DNA from: Jeotgalibaca porci
GTDB lineage: Bacteria; Bacillota; Bacilli; Lactobacillales; Aerococcaceae
Direction: 5' to 3'
Assembly (NCBI RefSeq): GCF_011299095.1
Contig: NZ_CP049889.1
Span: forward strand, 153,501 to 217,500
Length of the DNA stretch: 64,000 bases
In this document: piece after piece, positions 1 through 6,806 of the stretch
How the letters are laid out: the number at the start of each line of letters is the position of its first letter
Position numbering within the stretch: position 1 is the stretch's first letter
Notes under the pieces: generated by a model
Databases searched by the model: none
The model's input: only the letters and a program-made list of their open reading frames with translations
Told to the model about the DNA's origin: nothing
Position numbers and translations under genes: made by a program

Positions 1-1021
1 AGCCTTCTTCATAATTGACAGAGTAACCGTCTAAATGCGGTTCATGGTTAAATTGCCAGAATGATTGCAGACCATGTAAGAGCGGTGTTTTAGTCTTAAA
101 GTCATCACTACCAAATAACGGTGTATACATATAATTTTCCTTAGTACTGGTAACACTAAATTTAGCCGGTATCTTCTTGTTCTCTCCGATAACAGGGTAT
201 TTATCCTTCCAAGAAAGTGGCGCTAACACAGGAACCCTTCCCACTGCTCCTCGGTCCTGAAAAAGAATCGCATACCATTCCCCTTCCGGCGTATCGACAA
301 TCCCGCCTTGAGCAACTCCTTGATTATGATAGTCGATATCGTCATTCACGATATCACCACCGGTAAAGGTTCCCATTAAAGAATGAGACATAAAACAAGC
401 TTGTGTGCGCTTCCATTCGTGCGGTAACGAATGAATCAGAAAGACATAATAATGGCCATTTATTTTATAGAAATGCGCACCTTCATACGCCAAGCGTTGG
501 TTGCCCTCTTCCGACACGATGATACGATGCAACCCGCCTTCTTTGGGTCCGGATAAATCTTCTTCAAGTTCGGTTAACCAAATCTGTCTATTTCCGTATA
601 CAATATACACTTTGTCATCGTCATCAAAAAACAGTGACGAATCATGATAAAAGCCTTTAATTTCAGTCTTTGTCCATTTCTCTTCAAGCGATGCCGTTCG
701 GTAAAGATATGTTTTTTGCGTGTCATTCGCTGCGAAAACTACGTAAAATTGGCCCTTATGGTAACGTAAGCTCGCTGCCCACATGCCTTTACCATAAATA
801 TTTTCGCCCTCTTCTAATCTTTGCGCTTTCGTACTATCAAGCTGATCGTAAACATAACAAGCATGCTCCCAATTCACTAAATCATAAGATCTTAAAATCT
901 CACATCCTGGGATAAAATACATTGTCGTAGAAACCATGTAATACGTATCCCCTACTCTAATTACATCGGGATCCGGATAGTCAAGCGGTATAATCGGATT
1001 CTTAACTGTCTCTTTAGTCAT
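1..1021 (-). CDS. Glycoside hydrolase family 43, beta-xylosidase-like (C-terminus outside window)
   Basis: The reverse strand reads open from an ATG at 1021 to the window edge, about 340 codons, so the 3' end is missing. The N-terminus has the GH43 five-bladed propeller signature: a YPDPDVI motif near residues 15-21 whose first Asp (about D17) is the expected general base, HDSSLFFDDDDKVYI as the pKa-modulating Asp region, and YEGAHFYK supplying the expected acid Glu. An AAAGAGG ribosome site lies 8 nt before the ATG and no signal peptide is seen, so a cytoplasmic enzyme cleaving imported xylo- or arabino-oligosaccharides is likely. Family membership is clear; substrate is inferred. It has its own promoter and no partner gene visible in the window. 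Confidence 0.85.
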   Translation of the reverse strand, partial: MTKETVKNPIIPLDYPDPDVIRVGDTYYMVSTTMYFIPGCEILRSYDLVNWEHACYVYDQLDSTKAQRLEEGENIYGKGMWAASLRYHKGQFYVVFAANDTQKTYLYRTASLEEKWTKTEIKGFYHDSSLFFDDDDKVYIVYGNRQIWLTELEEDLSGPKEGGLHRIIVSEEGNQRLAYEGAHFYKINGHYYVFLIHSLPHEWKRTQACFMSHSLMGTFTGGDIVNDDIDYHNQGVAQGGIVDTPEGEWYAILFQDRGAVGRVPVLAPLSWKDKYPVIGENKKIPAKFSVTSTKENYMYTPLFGSDDFKTKTPLLHGLQSFWQFNHEPHLDGYSVNYEEG

Positions 1022-1059
1022 TCATTTGCCTCTTTCCATCGTTGTGTAGAACTATAACT

Positions 1060-1088
1060 ATTATCGGATAGTGACTCAGTAATGTCAA
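1060..1088 (-). promoter_or_regulatory. Promoter of the GH43 gene
   Basis: On the minus strand TTGACA (1083-1088) and GATAAT (1060-1065) are separated by 17 nt. This is a near-consensus sigma-A promoter about 40 nt upstream of the GH43 start codon. Confidence 0.6.
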
Positions 1089-1103
1089 TTGCCTCTCATA
1101 ATA

Positions 1104-1147
1104 AAAACAGCCGTATTCCCTATTGTAGCAAGGAATACGGCTGTTTT
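1104..1147 (-). terminator. Terminator after the small integrase gene
   Basis: AACAGCCGTATTCC and its inverted copy GGAATACGGCTGTT flank a 12-nt loop, with A and T runs on the two outer sides. It closes the minus-strand recombinase gene at 1159-1713. Confidence 0.8.
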
Positions 1148-1158
1148 ATATTTTATTA

Positions 1159-1713
1159 TTAGAATCCCATATCAACGGTTGCATAAACTTTGTTGATGCT
1201 TTCTTGCGTAATTCCGATATACCGTAAGGTTACCGCCTGGGATGAGTGTTGAAAGATTGTTTGCAGTAGGCTGATATCCACCCCCTGCTTATATGACCAG
1301 TAACCAAAAGTCTTACGTAACGAGTGAGCGCTTAAAGGGGTCACACCGATCATGTCACCAGCATAGGAAATAATCCGATGCGCTTGCATCCGTTGAATCG
1401 CCTGCTTGGGATTTTTTTCAGAAAAGAATAGATAGTCTGATGGTTTCAAATTCTCACTTTTTACATACACTTTTATTGACTGCCGAAGTTTGGGATGCAA
1501 ATATAGCATCTTCTTCTTTTTTGTCTTTTTTTCCTGAACCCAAACGAAATCTTGTTTATGAACATCCTTCACTTTTAAATCGAGGATATCGCTAATCCGT
1601 AATCCTGTTCGTAAACCGAATTCCAGAAGTAGGCGTTTTTTGGATTCAGCCGGATAGACTGCCATTAATTTTTTAATTTGCTTTTTTTGTTTAATCGGAT
1701 ATGTAAAATTCAC
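1159..1713 (-). CDS. Tyrosine recombinase consisting of a catalytic domain only
   Basis: A 184-residue site-specific recombinase with the complete catalytic set: R39 in TGLRISDIL, H130 and R133 in HSLRKTFGYW, H156 in FQHSS, and nucleophile Y165 in LRYIGI. The usual N-terminal SAM-like core-binding domain is absent; the protein starts almost directly with the catalytic fold. The start is GTG with AAGGG about 10 nt upstream. Such short integrases occur singly in Firmicute chromosomes and on mobile elements. No excisionase, phage or conjugation genes adjoin it, so it is either a domesticated recombinase or the last gene of a decayed element. Its DNA target is unknown. Confidence 0.85.
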   Translation of the reverse strand: MNFTYPIKQKKQIKKLMAVYPAESKKRLLLEFGLRTGLRISDILDLKVKDVHKQDFVWVQEKKTKKKKMLYLHPKLRQSIKVYVKSENLKPSDYLFFSEKNPKQAIQRMQAHRIISYAGDMIGVTPLSAHSLRKTFGYWSYKQGVDISLLQTIFQHSSQAVTLRYIGITQESINKVYATVDMGF

Positions 1714-1891
1714 TTTTGTCTATCCCTTCATTATTTAGTTTTGACTTGTGAATTAATGAGCTTTCTGTCCCTCTTGCATGAGATACCTCTAAAAGAGGTA
1801 AAAAGGATGGTTGAAAACGCTTTTGTTAACTAATTAACAATTTCAGTGCTTTTAGTGTACCACTTTACCCTATGGTATAGCAACGTTTAAT

Positions 1892-1919
1892 AGGATACAC
1901 AATTGTAATTGTGTATCCT
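1892..1919. repeat. Inverted repeat, 13-bp perfect arms with 2-nt spacer
   Basis: AGGATACACAATT, GT, then AATTGTGTATCCT. It lies about 180 bp upstream of the recombinase start in the otherwise empty stretch 1714-2030. There is no T-run, so it is not a standard terminator; an operator or recombination site is possible. Confidence 0.6.
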
Positions 1920-2031
1920 GTTCATTAAAACGTGTTTTAAGGCGATTTCAAAATTAATCATGAGTATTCACCCGCGAAACGTTCTTAAAATGCGTTATTT
2001 CGTTTTGACTATAAAAAACATGAAAAATCAC

Positions 2032-2060
2032 AAAAAAATAGCCCGAGAAAATTCTCGAGC
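2032..2060 (-). terminator. Terminator after a tiny leader-like ORF
   Basis: On the minus strand GCTCGAGAA and TTCTCGGGC form a 9-bp stem with a 2-nt loop, followed by TATTTTTTT. No full gene lies just upstream of it on that strand, only the 11-codon ORF at 2066-2101. Confidence 0.55.
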
Positions 2061-2065
2061 ATCAT

Positions 2066-2101
2066 TTAGAAGATGAAAAAATACTTCCCTCTCTTTTTCA
2101 A
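2066..2101 (-). other. Possible 11-residue leader peptide ORF
   Basis: The minus strand carries GAGGAG, a 7-nt spacer, a TTG start and 11 codons reading MKKRGKYFFIF, then a stop directly before the hairpin at 2032-2060. The order ribosome site, short peptide, terminator looks like an attenuator whose downstream gene is gone or is the recombinase 320 bp away. Length alone cannot exclude chance. Confidence 0.25.
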
Positions 2102-2178
2102 TATAAAACTCCTCTATTAAATGACGATAATTATTGCTTAAAATCGAAATGCAACAGCAATTGTTTTTGGGATTGAAA

Positions 2179-2187
2179 TGGTATAAT
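2179..2187 (+). promoter_or_regulatory. Extended -10 promoter of the toxin mRNA
   Basis: TGG TATAAT (2179-2187) is an extended -10; TTGTTT at 2161-2166 could act as a weak -35 at 15 nt. Predicted transcription start is near 2194. The following bases AAATAAG match those after the antisense promoter on the other strand. Confidence 0.55.
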
Positions 2188-2240
2188 AAATAAGCGAGAA
2201 GTTGATGGCGGTGGCTATCTTAACAAAGGAGGTGGTGCCT

Positions 2241-2372
2241 ATGGGATTAGGTGCTGAATCTGATGAAAGGAGATGCCTTTTTGGAAGTGCAAGAAGCGAT
2301 CCAGCTGATGCTTGGCTTTGGGACCTTTGTGGTCACACTGCTGACATTTATACTGGCGCTTATCAAGCATAA
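2241..2372 (+). other. Out-of-frame ORF overlapping the toxin, with strong Shine-Dalgarno
   Basis: A 43-codon frame starts at ATG 2241, preceded by AAAGGAGG with good spacing, and ends inside the toxin gene in a different frame. Its protein has no hydrophobic segment and is not recognised. The ribosome site is stronger than that of the toxin, so translating this frame may gate ribosome access to the toxin start rather than make a useful product. Confidence 0.3.
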
Positions 2373-2391
2373 TAATAACCAAAAAAAATAA
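2281..2391 (+). CDS. Small holin-like toxin peptide of a type I toxin-antitoxin module
   Basis: A 36-residue peptide (TTG start with AAAGGAG 8 nt upstream; an in-frame ATG at 2263 would add six residues). It has an acidic start (MEVQEAIQ), one membrane-spanning segment rich in L, F, T and V (LGFGTFVVTLLTFILALI), and a basic polar tail (KHNNNQKK). This matches the putative holin-like toxin family (Hol_Tox), membrane peptides of Fst/TxpA-like type I systems that depolarise the membrane when not silenced. The gene sits on a short plus-strand transcript that overlaps a predicted convergent antisense RNA. Family assignment is by pattern; toxicity is inferred. Confidence 0.75.
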   Translation: MEVQEAIQLMLGFGTFVVTLLTFILALIKHNNNQKK

Positions 2392-2495
2392 CCGCACAGA
2401 CTTTGGCCGAGTCACGGTTATTTTTTAAACTATAACGAAGCCACCGTCTTAAACGGCTTGCACCGAGAGTCCTGTTAGCGCAGGGCTCTCTTTTC
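2381..2495 (-). ncRNA. Predicted antisense RNA antitoxin
   Basis: A strong minus-strand promoter (2502-2530) would start a short RNA near 2495. It runs back over the 3' end of the toxin mRNA and ends at the hairpin 2389-2420, whose minus-strand side is followed by eight T. The roughly 115-nt RNA would be fully complementary to the toxin mRNA tail, the arrangement known for type I antitoxins. It carries the octamer CGGTGGCT, also present in the toxin mRNA 5' leader at 2209-2216. Confidence 0.6.
2389..2426. terminator. Bidirectional hairpin shared by toxin mRNA and antisense RNA
   Basis: TAACCG (2389-2394) pairs with CGGTTA (2415-2420), with an inner GACT/AGTC pairing. T6 follows on the plus strand and, from A8 at 2381-2388, T8 on the minus strand. 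Confidence 0.55.
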
Positions 2496-2497
2496 TT
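2465..2497 (+). terminator. Terminator of the toxin mRNA
   Basis: GAGAGTCCTG and CAGGGCTCTC form a 10-bp stem (one G-T pair) with a 6-nt loop, followed by TTTTCTT. Confidence 0.65.
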
Positions 2498-2501
2498 ATT
2501 T

Positions 2502-2530
2502 ATTATACCAAATATTTAGATTGTTCGCAA
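2502..2530 (-). promoter_or_regulatory. Promoter of the antisense RNA
   Basis: On the minus strand TTGCGA (2525-2530), a 17-nt spacer and a perfect TATAAT (2502-2507). It lies between the toxin terminator and the HTH gene and points back toward the toxin. Confidence 0.65.
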
Positions 2531-2635
2531 TTTTATCGGCATTAGCTTCGAAATACCATCAACGAGTTTATTCCCTCGTTCATCGAACGCCGAAAGTTTT
2601 CTCAAAATAAAAGTTTCTTGAAAGCCACTCTTTTT

Positions 2636-2848
2636 TTATTTATCATCCGGAAAATATTCTAATATATCTCCTGGTTGGCAATCCAAAGCACGGCAAATAT
2701 TTTCTAAAGTCGAAAAGCGAACAGCGACTGCTTTTCCGTTTTTTAATTTTGATAAATTCACATTCGTGATGCCAACCTCATCTGCCAAATCCTTTAGTAG
2801 TATCTTTCGGTCAGCCATGACACGATCCAATCGAACAATTATCGGCAT
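2636..2848 (-). CDS. Small XRE/YozG-like HTH transcriptional regulator
   Basis: A 70-residue protein that is essentially one helix-turn-helix domain: residues 17-40 (LLKDLADEVGITNVNLSKLKNGKA) form the two DNA-contacting helices and the tail ends CQPGDILEYFPDDK. This is the short Cro/C1-type family commonly found downstream of DUF2975 membrane protein genes, and here it follows one by 11 bp in the same direction. It probably controls its own operon; the palindrome at 3463-3493 is the natural operator candidate. The signal sensed is unknown. The frame stays open for 39 more codons after the stop, noted in the findings. Confidence 0.85.
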   Translation of the reverse strand: MPIIVRLDRVMADRKILLKDLADEVGITNVNLSKLKNGKAVAVRFSTLENICRALDCQPGDILEYFPDDK

Positions 2849-2859
2849 AAAACCCCTCC

Positions 2860-3405
2860 TTAGACGACATCATCGGACAAGTTTTGTAATTCAATCCCGT
2901 AATTAAATATTTCAGAGACGACATATAAAATAACTCCCATGATAAATCCTGACCCAAAACCGAAATTAAGATTATATCCATCAACTGAAATCACGCCTAA
3001 TACGAAAGAATGAACAAGCGGAAGAATAATATCAGAAATCATCAGAGTCAGACTAATCCGTTTGATTATCTTTACGAAATTAAAATCAAAGGGGCGTTTA
3101 CCATCTGCCAACCACTTGAAAGCAGCTGAGCCTGCGAGCAGAACAAAAATTGTAACGGCTTGGGTGATTGGAATCATCGTAAAAGCAGCGATTTGCCGTT
3201 CCGCTTCAGTAATACCTATCGCCCCCTTGCTGCCTCCCATAGAAAAGAGCGTGATGTCCGGGCTGTTATATGTAAAAGAGAGAGTAGTTGTTCCAGAAAC
3301 ATACGTATACACACTATAGACAACCGCAACGAAAATAAAGATAGAAAAAATCTGTAATGCATAAGCGTTTATTCTGCAAAAATTTCGAAACCGCGATAGA
3401 TTCAT
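2860..3405 (-). CDS. DUF2975 family membrane protein
   Basis: A 181-residue integral membrane protein with four predicted helices: after a short basic N-terminus (about residues 13-35), an extracytoplasmic loop, and helices near 80-97, 115-135 and 150-170. Sequence pattern and its HTH partner fit DUF2975, a family of unknown function. I place the start at ATG 3405 because GGAG lies 8 nt upstream; an in-frame GTG at 3414 has no ribosome site. The pair is plausibly a membrane sensor with its regulator, but no biochemical role is established. Confidence 0.8.
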   Translation of the reverse strand: MNLSRFRNFCRINAYALQIFSIFIFVAVVYSVYTYVSGTTTLSFTYNSPDITLFSMGGSKGAIGITEAERQIAAFTMIPITQAVTIFVLLAGSAAFKWLADGKRPFDFNFVKIIKRISLTLMISDIILPLVHSFVLGVISVDGYNLNFGFGSGFIMGVILYVVSEIFNYGIELQNLSDDVV

Positions 3406-3434
3406 TTTCCTCACTCCAATTATAGATTAACTCT

Positions 3435-3462
3435 ATTATAGAGTTTTTTTATCCTAAATCAA
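3435..3462 (-). promoter_or_regulatory. Promoter of the DUF2975-HTH operon
   Basis: On the minus strand TTGATT (3457-3462), 16-nt spacer, TATAAT (3435-3440). The -10 lies inside a small palindrome AACTCTAT/ATAGAGTT (3429-3445). Confidence 0.6.
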
Positions 3463-3493
3463 CTATAAATTATCGAATTACGATAATTTATAG
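3463..3493. promoter_or_regulatory. 13-bp palindrome abutting the -35 box, candidate operator
   Basis: CTATAAATTATCG, spacer AATTA, then CGATAATTTATAG: perfect 13-bp arms directly upstream of the -35 hexamer of the DUF2975-HTH promoter. Position and symmetry suit a dimeric regulator such as the HTH protein of this operon. Confidence 0.45.
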
Positions 3494-3498
3494 CGGAA

Positions 3499-3533
3499 TT
3501 AAAAGACCAAGCAAATAAAATGCTATGGTCTTT
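3499..3533 (-). terminator. Terminator after the M42 peptidase gene
   Basis: AAAGACCA (3502-3509) and TGGTCTTT (3526-3533) form the outer stem, with GC/GC pairing inside; T-rich on the minus-strand exit side. Confidence 0.55.
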
Positions 3534-3541
3534 CAGTAGTG

Positions 3542-4600
3542 TTATTGAATGTAGGCTTTGATTAATTTATACGTATTTTCTAAGGCATCGATATGCGTCC
3601 GCTCCATACCATGGCTACTTGCGACACCCGGCCCAATTAATGCGGCACGAATATTTGCTCCACCACCAAGTGCAGCAGAGGCGTCGCTTCCGTACATCGG
3701 ATAAATATCAACGGCATAGTTCAAATCTTGTTCTTTTGCCATTTCAATCAAGTGAGTCGTCATTGCATAATCATACGGACCTGATGAGTCTTTCGCACAA
3801 ATCGACACATCAAATTCTGTACACTCCAGATCCAGACCGATACAACCCATATCAACAGCCAATAATTCCGTAATTTCTTCCGGAATCCAAGCTGCCCCAT
3901 GACCTACTTCTTCGTATGTTGAAAAAATGAAGACCAAATTTGTCGCCGGTTCAATCTTTTCTTCTTTTAACGTTCTTAAAATGTTCACTAAGACAGAAAC
4001 GGAGGCTTTATCATCCAAGAAACGTGATTTGATAAAGCCTGATTCCGTCACAACTACTTTAGGATCGTAGGCAATAATGTCACCGTTTTGAATACCCAGC
4101 TTTTTCACGTCTTCTTTATTTTTTACGCGCTCATCAATCTTAACGACTAGATTGTCGATATCACGCTCTTTTGTTGAAGCATCCTTAAAAACGTGAATGG
4201 AAGGCGTATTTGAAAGAATCGTTCCCGTATAAACCTTTCCATCACGTGTAATGACGTCACAGTACTCGCCATCCAACGTTGGTGTCAAAGGACCACCTAA
4301 CTTAGTCAGAGCAAGCGTCCCATCGCTGTTAATCGAGCGAACCATTAATCCTAATGTATCAATGTGTGCACTGAGGCCGCGCGTTATGCTTGCGTCCTTT
4401 CCATCTACATACACCATTATGTTTCCTTTTGGTGTTTTCACAGTCTCATAACCGATTTCTTCCAGCGTTTCTTGGAGAAAAGCAGTCGCATTTTGCGTAT
4501 AACCAGTCGGGCTATTTATAGATAGTAATTGTGTTAAAAATGCCAGCGTTTCATCTTTTTTGAACATATTATATTTTGTATGGACAGCCAAATCGCCCAT
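3542..4600 (-). CDS. M42 family metallopeptidase (glutamyl/leucyl aminopeptidase type)
   Basis: A 352-residue cytoplasmic aminopeptidase of clan MH with a two-metal centre. The ligands expected for M42 are visible: H79 and D81 in SAHIDTLG, D196-D197 in FLDDKAS, the catalytic Glu pair E230-E231 in YEEVGHG, and a C-terminal His in SSHGMERTH (330-336). Members form large tetrahedral assemblies that trim peptides; specificity (acidic or neutral residues) cannot be read from sequence. The chosen ATG has AAAGGAG only 3 nt upstream; a second Met at residue 12 lacks a ribosome site. It stands alone, with terminators on both sides. Confidence 0.88.
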   Translation of the reverse strand: MGDLAVHTKYNMFKKDETLAFLTQLLSINSPTGYTQNATAFLQETLEEIGYETVKTPKGNIMVYVDGKDASITRGLSAHIDTLGLMVRSINSDGTLALTKLGGPLTPTLDGEYCDVITRDGKVYTGTILSNTPSIHVFKDASTKERDIDNLVVKIDERVKNKEDVKKLGIQNGDIIAYDPKVVVTESGFIKSRFLDDKASVSVLVNILRTLKEEKIEPATNLVFIFSTYEEVGHGAAWIPEEITELLAVDMGCIGLDLECTEFDVSICAKDSSGPYDYAMTTHLIEMAKEQDLNYAVDIYPMYGSDASAALGGGANIRAALIGPGVASSHGMERTHIDALENTYKLIKAYIQ

Positions 4601-4669
4601 ACACTCCTTTCTTTATTAGCGAAACCAAGTATCGCAATTATACCACTAATGAAGCTAATGGGATAAACT

Positions 4670-4702
4670 AAAAAACAGACCTCAGTTAGAAATCTGTTTT
4701 TT
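4670..4702 (-). terminator. Terminator overlapping the end of the radical SAM gene
   Basis: AAAAAACAGA and TCTGTTTTTT form a 10-bp stem that includes the last codons of the gene at 4682. Confidence 0.5.
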
Positions 4703-5647
4703 CTTCATTGTTTCACTTATACGAATATCATAGATACCTTGATAACTGTCGCGTCGTGCCAGCTCATCATCGATCGCATTCAAAACTTCCCATTTTTTCA
4801 GGCTCCACATCGGACCAATTAGCGTGTCACGTGGGGCATCCCCGGTTAAACGGTGGATAATAATATCTTTCGGGATAATTTCCAACTGATCACAAATAAG
4901 ATTGACATAGGCATCTTTTTCCAGGAATTCTAAACGCCCATAGTGATAGTCCCGAATCATTTTGGTGTTCTTCATCAAGTGGAGAAGGTGTAATTTTACC
5001 CCTTGAATATCCGAATCCAAAATCATTCGTTTCGCACTTTCCATCATCATTTCGTGCGTTTCACCCGGCAAGCCGTTAATTAAATGCGTACAGACTGGAA
5101 TGCTATGCTTTCTTAACTTGGCAACAGCATCCACATACGTTTGATAATCGTGTGCACGGTTAATCATCCGACTTGTCTCTTCATGAACAGTCTGCAGACC
5201 TAATTCCACCCACAGATAATACCGTTCATTTAATTCTGCTAAGTATTCAATCGTTTCATCCGGCAAACAGTCCGGCCGCGTCGCAATCATGATACCAACG
5301 ACGCCCTCTTCGTTTACTACCTGTTCATACCGATGGCGAAGAATCTCAACAGGTGCATGGGTATTGGTAAAGTTTTGAAAATAGGCGATATACTTTGTTG
5401 TATGCGGCCATTTTTCATGCATCTTATCGATTCCTTTACGCATTTGAATCGGCAGTGGATCCAAGCGACTTTGTGCAAAGTCTCCCGAACCGGAAACGGT
5501 ACAAAAGGTGCAGCCACCGTGAGCGACTGTTCCATCCCGATTGGGGCAATCAAAGCCACCATCCAAGGCAACCTTGAATACTTTTTCTCCGAACTGTTCT
5601 TTTAAATGTGAATTCCATGTATGATAACGTTTGTTTCCTCTATCCAA
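4682..5647 (-). CDS. mnmL: TIGR01212 radical SAM protein (YtqA/MnmL type)
   Basis: A 321-residue radical SAM enzyme. The cluster motif is the family's atypical one, C34-x11-C46-x2-C49 (DGGFDC...GGCTFC), followed by the conserved YFQNFTNTHAP and LPGETHEMM segments. In Bacillus subtilis the homologue YtqA is reported to act with the methyltransferase YtqB (MnmM) on the tRNA wobble uridine; a MnmM gene is present here at 56150. I prefer a TTG start at 5647 because GAGG lies 8 nt before it, while the upstream in-frame GTG (5656) overlaps that ribosome site. Family is certain; the exact reaction rests on published work on homologues. Confidence 0.85.
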   Translation of the reverse strand: MDRGNKRYHTWNSHLKEQFGEKVFKVALDGGFDCPNRDGTVAHGGCTFCTVSGSGDFAQSRLDPLPIQMRKGIDKMHEKWPHTTKYIAYFQNFTNTHAPVEILRHRYEQVVNEEGVVGIMIATRPDCLPDETIEYLAELNERYYLWVELGLQTVHEETSRMINRAHDYQTYVDAVAKLRKHSIPVCTHLINGLPGETHEMMMESAKRMILDSDIQGVKLHLLHLMKNTKMIRDYHYGRLEFLEKDAYVNLICDQLEIIPKDIIIHRLTGDAPRDTLIGPMWSLKKWEVLNAIDDELARRDSYQGIYDIRISETMKKKQISN

Positions 5648-5701
5648 TTTCCCCACCTCGTGAAAATTATAACATAGAGAATAGAGGTTGGTAATGCCTA
5701 T

Positions 5702-6706
5702 TTATTCGTACTCTACAAATGCGTACTCATCGCCCGCTTGGTTGCTGATTGCTTTTTGATAAACTGCTTCCGCCACAGCGACATCCATTGCTCCGGTCCC
5801 AATTGGAATACACATAACCAATTCATCAGAGAAATCTGGCATCGTACTCTTACCGACAGCGAGTTCGCCTAAAGTAGTAAAGACATCGTCTTCACTTACT
5901 TTCCCTTCACTATTCAAGCGTTTCAATGCCCCTCTATTAAGCGCTTGGTACGGGTGGTCCACTACAAGCTTGTCCATTGATAGAATCATGTCATCGTCTA
6001 TCTCTTGGAATGATCCCATTGGAAAGACAACCGTGCCTGGTTGCACCCATTTTCTTAGTAAAATAGGTTCTTGTGCATTAGTAACTGTAATAAGAATATC
6101 GGCCTGCGCAGCTTTTTCGCCTTCATCCGGTTGGCAGACAATAATATCACCTTTAACATATTCCGCCATATCTTCCGCAAACTTCTCAGCCGTAGAAGCA
6201 CGGTGATTCCAAACTCTTAATTCTTTAATGTCAAACAAATCCGCAATTGCTTCAATCTGGAAACGAGCCTGCTCCCCTGCGCCGTATAAACCTATACTTA
6301 GACCGTCCTTAAAGCCTAAATATTTCAAAGAAACGGCTGTCTGTGCCCCTGTACGTAAGTTACTGATATGTGTGCCTTCCATGACGGAGATAAACTCTCC
6401 CATTGCAGGATCCATCAATACAATAAGTGCTGAAATAAAAGGTAACCCTGCTTCTTTCCGCTTGCCAGCTGTGCCACTTACCCATTTCAATCCGGCAATG
6501 TCTGAATCGCCGATATACGCCGGCATCGCATTAACAAAGCCTTCATGGTAAGGATAGCCGCCTGTTTCACCTAAGTCTAAGGTAACTTTTGGTGGATTAA
6601 CGACTGTCTCGTTACCAAATCCTTGGAATGTTTTGTCAATAATTTTATTCGCCTCAGACATTGTAATCAGCTGTTTGATTGTTTTCTCATTTAGTAATTT
6701 CGCCAT
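5702..6706 (-). CDS. Ornithine cyclodeaminase / mu-crystallin family enzyme
   Basis: A 334-residue NAD(P)-binding protein with the family's N-terminal dimerisation part and a Rossmann domain beginning at about residue 135 (LSIGLYGAGEQARFQIEAI). Conserved stretches GTHISNLRTGAQTAVSLKYL and TNAQEPIL support the assignment. Members include ornithine cyclodeaminase, alanine dehydrogenase and imine reductases, so the substrate is open. The start is the ATG at 6706, with AAAGG 9 nt upstream; an ATG three codons earlier directly abuts the ribosome site. No biosynthetic cluster surrounds it, which argues for a catabolic or housekeeping role. Confidence 0.82.
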   Translation of the reverse strand: MAKLLNEKTIKQLITMSEANKIIDKTFQGFGNETVVNPPKVTLDLGETGGYPYHEGFVNAMPAYIGDSDIAGLKWVSGTAGKRKEAGLPFISALIVLMDPAMGEFISVMEGTHISNLRTGAQTAVSLKYLGFKDGLSIGLYGAGEQARFQIEAIADLFDIKELRVWNHRASTAEKFAEDMAEYVKGDIIVCQPDEGEKAAQADILITVTNAQEPILLRKWVQPGTVVFPMGSFQEIDDDMILSMDKLVVDHPYQALNRGALKRLNSEGKVSEDDVFTTLGELAVGKSTMPDFSDELVMCIPIGTGAMDVAVAEAVYQKAISNQAGDEYAFVEYE

Positions 6707-6745
6707 ATCATCCATCCTTTTTCATTCATTTATAAGTACTTAAAT

Positions 6746-6781
6746 AAGTCTTTCCTTCATAATAGCATAAAGGAAAGACTT
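6746..6781 (-). terminator. Inverted repeat, likely terminator of the aldo/keto reductase gene
   Basis: AAGTCTTTCCTT (6746-6757) and AAGGAAAGACTT (6770-6781): 12-bp stem, followed on the minus strand by TATTTAAG. Confidence 0.55.
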
Positions 6782-6806
6782 ACTTTTGACTGGAAATTTA
6801 ATTTCT

